A DNA stretch of 64,000 nt, taken from positions 3,534,001 through 3,598,000 of the forward strand of contig CP014773.1 of NCBI GenBank assembly GCA_001596135.1, written 5' to 3'. Below are positions 45,548-54,649 of the stretch, piece by piece (position 1 is the stretch's first letter; each line of letters starts with the position of its first letter). Source of the DNA: Mucilaginibacter sp. PAMC 26640 (GTDB taxonomy: Bacteria > Bacteroidota > Bacteroidia > Sphingobacteriales > Sphingobacteriaceae). The notes below the pieces were generated by a model that had not been told where the DNA came from, made no database searches, and saw nothing but the letters and a program-made list of their open reading frames with translations. A program made the position numbers and the translations under genes.

Positions 45548-47233
45548 TTAATTATTAGCCCTAAACAAATGAATTATAGCTATTAAATCAAAGAAATTAC
45601 TGACATCTAACAATGTGCTTCCTCCGGTATGCGCAATATCATTACGAATCTTTACAAGGGTTCCTACTTTTATTAAATAAGTATCGTCTTTGCTAAACTT
45701 AAATGCCATGATAAAGGAGAGTTTCGTCAGTGTTGCATATTGTAATGAAGCATTGGTATCTAATTTTTCTAAATAATTTCCATTGACAGTATCAGCACGA
45801 AAGGTCATGTGGTAAGTACTACCAGTCTTTGCGTGAATAGTTGTACCGTTTGAATCGACAACGCTCTTAGAGTTACTGTCAAAAACAATCTCATCGTAGT
45901 TTTCGATGATCTGAAAATAATTGATGTATGCCGCTTCAAACATCCCCAGTCTGATTAGCTCAAATGACCGCTTTAGCCCAAATTCGGAAAACGTCAAAAA
46001 ACCTGTATCTGAAAACGTCGTTTGTGCAATAGCATTTTGATGTGCTTTGAAGATACTTTTAAGATAAATTCTATCAAAACATGCCTTTACCTGTTCTTTA
46101 AAAGCTTCGTAATTTTTCAAGCTCAAATCATCAGGGATCAAATATTCTGGTGATTCTTTAATATAGTATCCGTCCGCCTTCAGCTCCAATAATTGCTTCA
46201 TATTCCAGGCTTTATTAGATGCTGTAAAAATTATCACCTGTGTGCCTTCATTACGATCTTTGATCTCCCTTAAAATTTCCGTTCCGCTATAACGATCTAT
46301 TGGTAATACAATGCCTGCAATGTCCTCTTTTAAGGGAAGCAATCTTAAGTCCAATAAAATAAGATCCCAATCTTTTCCGATTTCTTCACGAATACTTTTA
46401 AAAAATTCAGTTTCAGATAACCCATCTCCGGTGATTGACGTAACAGTTCCACCTTTAAATATTACAGATAGAGCGCTTGTCCATCCTTTAAAACCTTCAT
46501 CATCGATGTAAAGTATCTTTTTGCGAATAGCATCTATAGTATTTGGCCCGACAGGTTGACCTGGACTCCCCACAACAGCAGAACCAGTAGCCGCTTGCCT
46601 AGCCAATGCCGAGGCTATGGCATTGTTTTTAGCACGAAGGTATTTAAAATACAGCGTTTTCGACTTTAAATAAGCAGGTGCGGTTGCGCTCAAACTTGCC
46701 AATTTTGCAACACGGTCTAATTGATAAACGCCCCATTCATTAGCAAGGGAATGAGGACCCATAGTTTCAGGCTTATTTATAATCAGGCTATTAAGAACGT
46801 TTAGATAATTTTCATTTCTTAATGGTTGTATGGCATCAAGATTTGCCCTTATTTCATTGATATCTTCAGGACAAAGCATGCAGCCTTCCGTAACTGCTAT
46901 TAATGGATATTTTTCGTTGCGAGATAGTAAAAGAGTTTCCAAGGACTTGTCGGAGATAAAAATTATCGGAACCAAATAATCATCATTTATTTCATTTGAA
47001 AACCTGATATGTAAACCGAGTTTAAATCCAATTTGATTATTGGGAGTCACGCCCAATGACACAGGGATAAGAATTTTATCGATTTTATTTTTTTGGAATT
47101 TGGGTATAATAAAACCATCCGTCTCAGGCTCATCGACGAGTTCATGAAAATCAAGTGATTTCACCTTTAATTCATCAACTATTTTTTTGGTGAAAGTATT
47201 CGCCTGATCATTAACTATATATATTTCGCCCAT
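45548..47233 (-). CDS. Retron-associated effector: response-regulator receiver domain with C-terminal HEPN motif
   Basis: 561 residues. Residues ~1-130 look like a degenerate receiver- or TIR-like alpha/beta domain (EIYIVNDQ at strand 1). Residues ~237-365 are a full receiver (REC) domain: KKILYIDDEG (Asp244/245), LILLDLR (phosphoacceptor Asp295), IIFTAS (Thr337) and YYIKES (Lys359). The helical C-terminus contains VKIRNDIAHTGG, an RxxxxH motif (Arg530, His535) typical of HEPN ribonucleases. Third gene of the RT operon, overlapping the preceding gene by 23 bp. I infer an RNase toxin controlled by the retron and possibly by phosphorylation. I do not know a described retron with such an effector. 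Confidence 0.75.
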   Translation of the reverse strand: MGEIYIVNDQANTFTKKIVDELKVKSLDFHELVDEPETDGFIIPKFQKNKIDKILIPVSLGVTPNNQIGFKLGLHIRFSNEINDDYLVPIIFISDKSLETLLLSRNEKYPLIAVTEGCMLCPEDINEIRANLDAIQPLRNENYLNVLNSLIINKPETMGPHSLANEWGVYQLDRVAKLASLSATAPAYLKSKTLYFKYLRAKNNAIASALARQAATGSAVVGSPGQPVGPNTIDAIRKKILYIDDEGFKGWTSALSVIFKGGTVTSITGDGLSETEFFKSIREEIGKDWDLILLDLRLLPLKEDIAGIVLPIDRYSGTEILREIKDRNEGTQVIIFTASNKAWNMKQLLELKADGYYIKESPEYLIPDDLSLKNYEAFKEQVKACFDRIYLKSIFKAHQNAIAQTTFSDTGFLTFSEFGLKRSFELIRLGMFEAAYINYFQIIENYDEIVFDSNSKSVVDSNGTTIHAKTGSTYHMTFRADTVNGNYLEKLDTNASLQYATLTKLSFIMAFKFSKDDTYLIKVGTLVKIRNDIAHTGGSTLLDVSNFFDLIAIIHLFRANN

Positions 47234-47888
47234 GTCGAAGGATTGATTGTATGATTTTTTCTAAATAGTTTAATAATACTCCAGGTGCACTACTGTGAGC
47301 CGCCGCTTCAAACTTAGCCATAACAGCCATTTCAGACTTTGCAAGCGTGGCAAATTGAGCTGTAAGTTCTTTTATTTTGGGCAGTTTATCCTTAAAACTA
47401 TATGAATTGATTAATGAGGAGATCTGAGCGGATATCAAAGATAAATCCTGAGCAATAAAACTTTTACCATAAGTCAAAATCTTAAATTCTGCATTCCCAG
47501 TTTCTTTAAAATGATAGAGAAAATCTTTCAGATTTGAATAAAATAAGCGTTTATTGATTCGACTTATATTCACAGCCTCGCTTTTGTTATAATCTAAATC
47601 TAATATGCTATTTGTAAAAATCACAACCGGTATAGTTTTCTCACCAGCTAAGGTCAAGATCGATTCATAGATATTAGTCTGCGCTGAAATAGCTTCGCCG
47701 GAGGCGTTAAAATCTGGAAAAGAATTATGGATTAAAATACACGTAGAATCTTTAAGATAAGTTATATCAGTCCCCACTATTATTTTAGAAACAATTTTAA
47801 AAAAAGACAGTAAATCAGTATCCGTTAGGAAATCGCAACCATATTCTTTTTGTTGTTCCCGCCGATTATCATCAATTAAGTAGATCAT
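47211..47888 (-). CDS. Retron-associated receiver-like protein (degenerate)
   Basis: 225 residues. The N-terminal ~125 look like a receiver domain: IYLIDDNR supplies the acidic pair (Asp6/Asp7) and IPVVIFTNS the switch Thr92. The strand that should end in the phosphoacceptor Asp reads ILIHNSF, with His54 or Asn55 instead, so phosphorylation is unlikely. The C-terminal ~80 residues are helical. It overlaps the RT stop by one base and the effector start by 23, so the three are translationally coupled. Likely an adaptor or antitoxin-like partner of the REC-HEPN protein; that role is inference. Confidence 0.65.
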   Translation of the reverse strand: MIYLIDDNRREQQKEYGCDFLTDTDLLSFFKIVSKIIVGTDITYLKDSTCILIHNSFPDFNASGEAISAQTNIYESILTLAGEKTIPVVIFTNSILDLDYNKSEAVNISRINKRLFYSNLKDFLYHFKETGNAEFKILTYGKSFIAQDLSLISAQISSLINSYSFKDKLPKIKELTAQFATLAKSEMAVMAKFEAAAHSSAPGVLLNYLEKIIQSILRHGRNIYS

Positions 47889-49903
47889 TAATAAAAATAT
47901 AAGGAATGTGTAAAGCCAAGGATTTCGTCTGAAGCAATAGGTTCTCGCTCAATATATGGATCACTATCATTTAACATATTTAACTTATAATTTCCGTCTG
48001 CGAAAGATGCTGTAATTGACCAATTACAAAGCCCTTGAAAGGCTCTTTTTGCTTCGATAAAGTTACCACTTAATAAATCGTTGATTTTGGCTTCTTTAAA
48101 ACAGCTCGAATTTACATGGGTTATCTCAACGACTTTAATTAAGCGGCCATTGATTTCCGTTCTTTTAAAACTTATAATAATTTCATTTGATAGGGACAGT
48201 CTCTCGATAATACCATCAAATAAATGCCTAATCCCCCCCATTATGATGTCAACATCAGTGTAGAATTCAGCAGTTTCAAGATATTTAAACGAGATGTTGA
48301 ACTCTGATTTATAATCTTGAAATTTCTCCTTAATACTATTTTCGATCAGCTCTTTAAATTTCGGGGCCCGAATCTGGATACTGTCTTTGAAAGGCGTTAT
48401 TAATTCATCGCGGAATATTTTGAAACGTATAGGGTGTACACCAGGGTTTTCGTTGATCCAATTTTTAAGCTTTGTTGACTTCCACCCTAAATTATAAGTA
48501 CTTTTCTCTCCGTTTACCCATCGCCACCAGCTCGGACGCTCGGTAAATGCAAATTGTTTGATCCTTGCATACAGCGCGCGCGTAATGGCATATTTAGTAA
48601 ACCCAGTACTGAATTCGGTATTCGCAGTATCCATGATCTTTTCGTAACTAAACTTCGCCCCTGGGGTATCAAAATCGTGTGTTAAATATTTTAGCCCTGC
48701 GCTATCCTGAAATAATCTTAAAAAATTGGCGACATCTTTTGGCTTGTGTGTATTAAAATACTCATCTCTGAATTCTATAGTTCGGCTATCAGGATTTGTC
48801 AGCCTAAGCCACCTTTTTTTAAGGTTCTTATAAACGTTGTCATCAGCACCCTTAACCATTTTTAAAAAATCAATTCGGCCTTTTAAAAGGTCAAACAGAC
48901 TTTTGGGCTCTCCGAAAAAAAGTTCGGTATCAACATCTTTATTATAAAGCTGTTCCGCTTTCTGGTATCCATATTTTTCCCAGTAATGCAAATACATCCG
49001 CAACGAACGGATATAATCTCTGTTCACGTTGGTTCTTTCGTTTACTACCAAGCCCGTTACCACCTGCCTTGAGTGCTTTTTCTGCAGTCTCGTTTTATTG
49101 CCATTTAATGCAAAACCCTGGGATATAACAATACTTTCCAACATGTGCCGGAACTTCGATCCTTCCTGGTAAAGATTTCTGTTGGACGAGAAAGTAATAT
49201 CATCCGCATATCGGGTATAATTTATTTTGAACTTGTCAGCTAACTCTGCTAATTGATGGTCCATAGCATAACAAACGATATTGGAAATGATAGGTGATGT
49301 TGGCGCACCCTGTGGCAGTACTTTTAAAGTTCCTATTGAGGTATCATTTTCTTTGTCTTGGCCAAGTTTAATAGGAATGCATGTTAAATACACCAAATGA
49401 TTGATCAATTCCCTCTTTTCGCCACTCAAATTAAAGGGGCTTTCTTTAAAAGCGCTCTTTATTCTCTCTGCATCAATCGTTGTAAAAAAATCAATTAGAT
49501 CGATGTTGAAGACATAATTGTAATTAACATGAACTGCTGCATTATCGCGGATTGATTGAGATTTACTAAATCCAAATGAATTTGGATGTGGAACAAAAAC
49601 GGTATTTAAAACTAAATTAAACAGTCTTTGAATAAACTTTAAAATATCGTTAGGCGAATGTATAATCCTGTCTTTGCCCGAAGCTTTCCTAATTGTAAAA
49701 TAAGTGTATCTCCGGGGGAATCTTAAACGGATAAACTGCGTTATCCAGGCTTTGAATATTTCTTTTTCCTCGTCCTTAACATTTAATATATCAAGGAGAT
49801 CAACTAACAGTAGGTAAAAGTCCTTAGATGAATTTAATCCATGAAATCGCTCATTAATTCCTTCGACTTGTTCGGGCTTTAAATCGTTAAAAGGATTATT
49901 CAA
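47888..49903 (-). CDS. Retron-type reverse transcriptase with long C-terminal extension
   Basis: 671 residues. The RT domain (about 60-320) has the retron hallmarks: NAAVH (NAxxH, 121-125) before the first catalytic strand FNIDLIDFF (Asp134), LPQGAPTSPIISN, the active site YTRYADDITFS (YADD 232-235), and VTGLVVNE (VTG 282-284) in the thumb-proximal region that contacts the msr stem-loops. NVNRDYIRSLRMYLH follows as in other retrons. Ordinary retron RTs end near 310-350 residues; here ~340 more residues of unknown fold follow. The msr-msd RNA lies just upstream and two receiver-like genes just downstream. It should make a branched msDNA that guards or controls the effector genes. Confidence 0.9.
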   Translation of the reverse strand: MNNPFNDLKPEQVEGINERFHGLNSSKDFYLLLVDLLDILNVKDEEKEIFKAWITQFIRLRFPRRYTYFTIRKASGKDRIIHSPNDILKFIQRLFNLVLNTVFVPHPNSFGFSKSQSIRDNAAVHVNYNYVFNIDLIDFFTTIDAERIKSAFKESPFNLSGEKRELINHLVYLTCIPIKLGQDKENDTSIGTLKVLPQGAPTSPIISNIVCYAMDHQLAELADKFKINYTRYADDITFSSNRNLYQEGSKFRHMLESIVISQGFALNGNKTRLQKKHSRQVVTGLVVNERTNVNRDYIRSLRMYLHYWEKYGYQKAEQLYNKDVDTELFFGEPKSLFDLLKGRIDFLKMVKGADDNVYKNLKKRWLRLTNPDSRTIEFRDEYFNTHKPKDVANFLRLFQDSAGLKYLTHDFDTPGAKFSYEKIMDTANTEFSTGFTKYAITRALYARIKQFAFTERPSWWRWVNGEKSTYNLGWKSTKLKNWINENPGVHPIRFKIFRDELITPFKDSIQIRAPKFKELIENSIKEKFQDYKSEFNISFKYLETAEFYTDVDIIMGGIRHLFDGIIERLSLSNEIIISFKRTEINGRLIKVVEITHVNSSCFKEAKINDLLSGNFIEAKRAFQGLCNWSITASFADGNYKLNMLNDSDPYIEREPIASDEILGFTHSLYFY

Positions 49904-49919
49904 GTTGATTAAGTATAAA

Positions 49920-50074
49920 AGAGCCTACTAAATTCTTTATGTATAAGTAATATGTATTCAATGATATAACTAATAGTATAGACAACCATTTTCCCCAGGA
50001 TAAACCTGGTTGATATGCCGATCAATGGTTACTACACAGCAACCCAGCATACGGATTCAATTTTAGTAGGCTCT
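49920..50074 (-). ncRNA. Retron msr-msd RNA
   Basis: On the minus strand: a1 (AGAGCCTACTAAA, 50062-50074) is complementary over 13 bp to a2 (49920-49932), the flanking repeats that define a retron RNA. Between them are three compact msr stem-loops: GGTTGCT-GTGT-AGTAACC (50027-50044), TTGAT-CGGCAT-ATCAA (50010-50025) and CCAGG-TTTAT-CCTGG (49995-50009). A long imperfect AT-rich hairpin (49941-49980) is the expected msd. It ends 16 bp before the RT start. The branching guanosine cannot be fixed by eye. Confidence 0.85.
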
Positions 50075-50082
50075 ATTTTTAT

Positions 50083-50090
50083 CAAATATA
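50083..50090 (-). promoter_or_regulatory. -7 promoter element of the retron RNA
   Basis: The minus strand reads TATATTTG, an exact TAnnTTTG match placed so that transcription would start at about 50076, right at the first base of a1. This supports an independent retron transcript rather than read-through from gajB. Confidence 0.65.
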
Positions 50091-50146
50091 AGATTAACAA
50101 ATTCTCGTTTAAAATTTAATATACATATTAATTTGAAGATATAAAC

Positions 50147-52294
50147 TTAATATTCTTTACCCGCCACAAACTCTACTTGCCATTTTTCTCTATCTAAGCC
50201 TTTTAGATATAATTCATATCTCTTTTTATGTACGGCATAACACAATAAGTTTGTAGATCTCGACAAGCCTACATAAGCCATTTTTGCACATTGGCTGACT
50301 TTAGCAATCTTAGCATATACAGAATTCAAATCGGTCTGTCTTGCTTTAGAACCCTTGGCACCGTTCAGATTCGTTATTGTTTCCTTTAAAACTACAGCTT
50401 GTTCCCGTAACTTATTGAGGCTATCGTGAGTAGCATGCATTAAAAATGCGTCTGAAAGTATTTCCGATTCATAATGCCCATCATAATAACTTTCAATGTA
50501 TAGTGTTGCGCAGTGAGTTTGCCCCTTTGCGGCGTGTATAGTTGAAACTTTAAATGGTTCAATGACGGGTTGATTGCCTACAACAACATTTTGGGTTATT
50601 GTTTTTTGACTGCAAAATTGTTTTCCGGTACAGGAAATCGGTTTGCTCCATATGTTCACAAAATGATCTGCGTAGGCAATTACCTCAGTGTGAACGCTTT
50701 CTATTTCGTCCATAAGGACTTTTATTGACCAGTTATAGATATGTAGTTTTAGTTCCGTTAAATTTTCAGTACCATTTTTCAGGTCATATTCGTTTATAAA
50801 TTGGAGCATACTTCTTTTAGTGAAAAATCTGCCACCCGTATTATAAAGATTTTCTATCCTAAGTAATTTAACTAGGCCATTCAAGATGTTTTTCCGGAAA
50901 GACTCCAGCGTATTTTTATTTTTATCACAATGCTCTAAATAAGCATAGTAATTTTCATAGTCTGGCTTTTGGCTCTTAATAGTTTTATTATAGTTGCCGT
51001 AAAAATCGATCAGCCTTAATTTTTCAATATTCTGAGCATCTATTAAATTTTTCCAATCAGCGTTCCAGGCTATAACACAAATCGGATATTTCAGATAATC
51101 AGGAAGCAGATTTTGAATTTTATATTTTTCAACTATATCTACATAAAAAGGGATAAGCTCCCCTGTTGAATCATCATCAAATACTAATAAATGTGCTTTA
51201 AGCGGGCATTCTTTTAAACCTACTATTTTTTGGTCATCATCTTGCTCTATTGCAAACTGATTAACGATTTCGCCTATTAGCCTACTTAATCTTTGACTGC
51301 CTTGCAATGGCAATTTGGGGATTCTATTAACCCATATTGTTGACTCATTAACAGCATGATAAATAGCTTGATTTTTGTCGCCAATACGTTGGTAGATGCA
51401 TCTATCGGCGGCATCGAAATGAAAAATTGTTTCTAATAATTCATATTGCCTATTATCCATATCCTGCATTTCATCAACAAATACAAATGCAAATCTCTCT
51501 TGGACATAAATTTTCGAGTTAGGGATTTTTGAAATAAAGTACTTTGCTAAACAATAAGCGTAATCAAATGAGATAATGCCACATTGTAAAACTTCGAGTA
51601 TAATCTTTTTAAGTCCAATAAATTTAAGGTTATCGGGCGTTTTTAAAACCACTTCTAAAGTCTTAAATGATTTGATTGTATCATCGTTAAAATCATAATA
51701 AAGCGATTTTACTTCAGCGTCAATCAATCCATTCACAACCTCTTTTTTAAACTTCCCTTCTTTCGCGGCTTCCGCTGTAGCCCTTGTTATAAATCGTGAA
51801 TAAAACCATTTTGTTGGCTCACCGTACTCTTCCAGCCAGGCGATCTGATGAAATTTTTTTAATAAGGTTTCTTCATATTTATCTTTATCAATCCACGAAA
51901 ATCTTGATTTTAACAAATTGTGCCCACATGGCAAAGCCAGGAATGTATCTACAAAACTTTGAATAGTACCCACAAAATTTGGATAGGAAAATAGCTTCGG
52001 GCAATATTTATGTATTTTCTCTTTTATTTCGTCTACAGCTGAATTGGTATGAGATAAAACTAAAATCCCCCGACCATTTTTGAATGGTAGTTTCTGTTCA
52101 ATTATTAAAAGCTTAGCAAGTAAAGCTGTTGTTTTCCCACTACCTGGAACCGCCTGCAAATCTAAAGTGGCTAAATTTTTGATGAATTCTTTTCGCTCAT
52201 GGTCAAAACGACAACCTAACGGAAGTAATATGCTTTCTGCATATTGAATGTCAGCATCGGTAATTTCAAATTCCAGCTGCATATTTGATAGCAT
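50147..52294 (-). CDS. gajB: Gabija GajB-type UvrD/Rep-like helicase
   Basis: 715 residues. Superfamily-1 helicase motifs: Walker A LQAVPGSGKTTALLAKLL (about residue 51 on), LVLSHTNSAVDEI (motif Ia), FVFVDEMQDMDNRQYELL (motif II, DExQD), RIGDKNQAIY (motif III) and VSTIHAAKGQTHCATLYIES near the C-terminus (motif V). In Gabija, GajB senses DNA ends and activates or works with GajA. Published GajB proteins are around 500 residues, so this one is long, mainly through the middle region (~370-560). It overlaps gajA by 29 bp. Confidence 0.85.
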   Translation of the reverse strand: MLSNMQLEFEITDADIQYAESILLPLGCRFDHERKEFIKNLATLDLQAVPGSGKTTALLAKLLIIEQKLPFKNGRGILVLSHTNSAVDEIKEKIHKYCPKLFSYPNFVGTIQSFVDTFLALPCGHNLLKSRFSWIDKDKYEETLLKKFHQIAWLEEYGEPTKWFYSRFITRATAEAAKEGKFKKEVVNGLIDAEVKSLYYDFNDDTIKSFKTLEVVLKTPDNLKFIGLKKIILEVLQCGIISFDYAYCLAKYFISKIPNSKIYVQERFAFVFVDEMQDMDNRQYELLETIFHFDAADRCIYQRIGDKNQAIYHAVNESTIWVNRIPKLPLQGSQRLSRLIGEIVNQFAIEQDDDQKIVGLKECPLKAHLLVFDDDSTGELIPFYVDIVEKYKIQNLLPDYLKYPICVIAWNADWKNLIDAQNIEKLRLIDFYGNYNKTIKSQKPDYENYYAYLEHCDKNKNTLESFRKNILNGLVKLLRIENLYNTGGRFFTKRSMLQFINEYDLKNGTENLTELKLHIYNWSIKVLMDEIESVHTEVIAYADHFVNIWSKPISCTGKQFCSQKTITQNVVVGNQPVIEPFKVSTIHAAKGQTHCATLYIESYYDGHYESEILSDAFLMHATHDSLNKLREQAVVLKETITNLNGAKGSKARQTDLNSVYAKIAKVSQCAKMAYVGLSRSTNLLCYAVHKKRYELYLKGLDREKWQVEFVAGKEY

Positions 52295-54077
52295 TTAAAA
52301 TATAACTAATCGTATCACTATCATCTGTGGCATCAATAAAAACATTGTTGGATATATCCTTATCAATTGAAAGCGCAAGGTTATAAGCAATTTCTGTTTT
52401 ATGTAATACTTTATTGATTAAACTTTTACCCAAATTATATTCAAAATCATCTTTCCACTCTTGTCCGGAATGGATTTTCGTTGTTTCTGCAATAAAGGAT
52501 TTTGTTAACGAGGTTGATTTAAATAAGCTGTATTCTAAGGTCCATATTTTTGCAGGAAAGTATTTTACATTTGCAACAGAAAGTCTTTCTATATCCTTGA
52601 TTTTATTAGCAGTATCCTTTTTAAATTGATCTTCCTCGACTTTATAATACTCATATTTCCCATCGGGCTTTTTATTCCTTGAATAAGCTCTTACATCAGG
52701 GTCAGTAACAATCGCTATCGGCATTTCCATCGCGGAACCAGTTTTGCGTAAAAAAATTTTGGAATATCTGTCTAGTGCAAGATTCCCGACATTCACTATG
52801 GAGATGCCAGCTTCAGTTAAATTTACTCCAATACTTTTAGCGATGCTTGGTATAAGTATTTCTTCCGCCCACCCCTCTACTAAAATTATGCCTTTAGCAA
52901 AAAAAAGATTAGCCTTTGTTGTATCCAAAAACTTTTCCAAAAATTTGTAGTCGTCTTTTTCAAGTCGGGTATAATCATCCCCCATAGGATAGGCTTTGCC
53001 TTGCTGACAAATTATCAAATTCTCAATCTTCAACTTAGAGGCTAAGTTTGGACTATGTGTAGTTAAGATCAGTTGAATTTTATCTTGACTTTGCAATGCC
53101 TCAATAACTTGCATTTGTGCCTGAGGGTGAAGGTGCGCTTCCAATTCTTCAATTAGCCCTAACCGAATACCCGACCATTCCTTTTTATTCAAATGCAATA
53201 GCTCGGCGGCCATAAAAAGCCTGTTAAGCGTACCAAGCCCTGGATGTTGTTCATTAATGAGCGAAAGCGATAACTTTTCAAGTATTGCTTTAATATCATT
53301 TGGGCTGGCATTAAAATGAGATTCATGTTTTTTTCCATGAAATTGTTTAACATGTATATCAATACTATCCTTAATTCGCTTACCATCTTGAGGCAGGTGC
53401 TTTTTCTCAGTTATGCCATCTTCCTCTTTAGTCACTATTTCAAAAGTGCCCTTAAAATAATCAGTTAGGTTCTTATTCAAGACCTGAAATAATTTTACAA
53501 GGTCATGGGATTTTTCTTTTCCTTTAAAGGTAGCATCACCTAAAAGGATTTGGGACAATCTTGAATTTCTTTTAGCGATAAGTTCGTTTTCGGCATCCCT
53601 GAGCGGTTTTAAATAAGTCGCTTTCAAATATTCTCGTGCCTCAGCAGTAAGAATATAACAGTCCTCATCTACTCCAGCCTTAACATCGGCCGGAAGTATT
53701 TTTTGTCCATCTTTCCGAACATCAAAAATCACCCTTAAATAGGTTACTATTTTACTATCTATAGTTTCATAGCCGAGCCATTCTGTAAAATTCTTTGCTT
53801 CCTCAGGCTCAAATCCGGTAAAAACCAATTCTATTCTAAACCTATTGGTATTGTCGAAAAAATCACTGTTTTCAACTTTTATATACTCATAGCTATGTGT
53901 CTTTAGAACGAGTTTAATGGCATCTATTATAGCAGTTTTTCCGGAATCGTTTTCACCAATGATAACATTCAATCCCGTCGAAAAGTCCAGGGATAAGTTT
54001 GGCTGTTTAGACGCATCCAATTCCACGGGTGTACCGAATTTTCTAAAATTCCAAAGCTTAAGGTTTGATAAGTGCAT
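52266..54077 (-). CDS. gajA: Gabija GajA-type OLD-family ATPase/Toprim nuclease
   Basis: 603 residues. N-terminal ABC-like ATPase with LKLWNFRKFG and Walker A GENDSGKT (residues 41-48). Residues ~300-360 hold the signature-like region, Walker B GLIEELEAHLHPQAQMQ and LILTTHSPNLAS. The Toprim domain follows: GIILVEGWAEEILIPSIA (Glu near residue 399), then IVTDPDVRAYS (DxD). This order is that of OLD-family nucleases such as GajA (~580 residues), a DNA-nicking enzyme held back by ATP and released when nucleotides fall during infection. With the helicase next to it this is a complete Gabija system by gene content. Confidence 0.88.
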   Translation of the reverse strand: MHLSNLKLWNFRKFGTPVELDASKQPNLSLDFSTGLNVIIGENDSGKTAIIDAIKLVLKTHSYEYIKVENSDFFDNTNRFRIELVFTGFEPEEAKNFTEWLGYETIDSKIVTYLRVIFDVRKDGQKILPADVKAGVDEDCYILTAEAREYLKATYLKPLRDAENELIAKRNSRLSQILLGDATFKGKEKSHDLVKLFQVLNKNLTDYFKGTFEIVTKEEDGITEKKHLPQDGKRIKDSIDIHVKQFHGKKHESHFNASPNDIKAILEKLSLSLINEQHPGLGTLNRLFMAAELLHLNKKEWSGIRLGLIEELEAHLHPQAQMQVIEALQSQDKIQLILTTHSPNLASKLKIENLIICQQGKAYPMGDDYTRLEKDDYKFLEKFLDTTKANLFFAKGIILVEGWAEEILIPSIAKSIGVNLTEAGISIVNVGNLALDRYSKIFLRKTGSAMEMPIAIVTDPDVRAYSRNKKPDGKYEYYKVEEDQFKKDTANKIKDIERLSVANVKYFPAKIWTLEYSLFKSTSLTKSFIAETTKIHSGQEWKDDFEYNLGKSLINKVLHKTEIAYNLALSIDKDISNNVFIDATDDSDTISYILNAIKYAAGI

Positions 54078-54649
54078 CTAATTAGGTTGTGAAATGCCTA
54101 AAGAATCTTTGTTCTCCAGTCATATAATATAATTGTTTATAAACTTAAATATTTTTCCCAATATCGAAGATACCAGGGTTCATATTTATAAAGCAATTAC
54201 AATGCATACAATATGTCGAATTTCAAACGAGTCATCGCTTGTAATCGTCAGTTCAATTTTTGGTGAAATTGCTCTTTGTAAATTCACCTGCTTTAAAATA
54301 TATTTACAAAATGATGCACCAATAATGATACCTGAACACACTTTGTTTTTTTTCGCGGATACGGTAGCCGCATTTGGGAAAGGATCAATTCACACAGAAA
54401 CGGGAAAATCGGAGATCCGAAAGTTGCTGAATGATCCGGCATTAACACATTGGGCATCAAAAAATCTTAGGTAAAAGACCTGTCTGATTAAACACTACCT
54501 TTTCAGGCTGGGCTTTTATTTAAGGTATAATTACACTTACTGGATTTCAAATCACCTATCAATTCCCTAGTTAGTAAATCGAATAGATAAAAGCCATAAA
54601 AGTCCGATCAAAATATTTACTTTTAAATTCTAAACCTTCCAACTCTATT
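54078..54649. other. Intergenic region between gajA and the DUF2971 gene
   Basis: About 570 bp. It contains divergent promoters. A 113-codon frame (54133-54474) is present; its first half is an implausible mix and its end (KSEIRKLLNDPALTHWASKNLR) looks more protein-like, so it may be a gene remnant. I do not call it a gene. Confidence 0.4.

Noticed and set aside
50147..54077. gajA and gajB as the retron's own effectors
   Set aside because: Some retrons use OLD-type nucleases, but here the ATPase-Toprim plus UvrD pair is a complete Gabija, and the retron RNA has its own promoter and its own downstream genes.
54133..54474. A 113-codon frame between gajA and the DUF2971 gene
   Set aside because: Its first part has no protein-like pattern, it lacks a good start site and matches nothing I know; mentioned only as a possible remnant.
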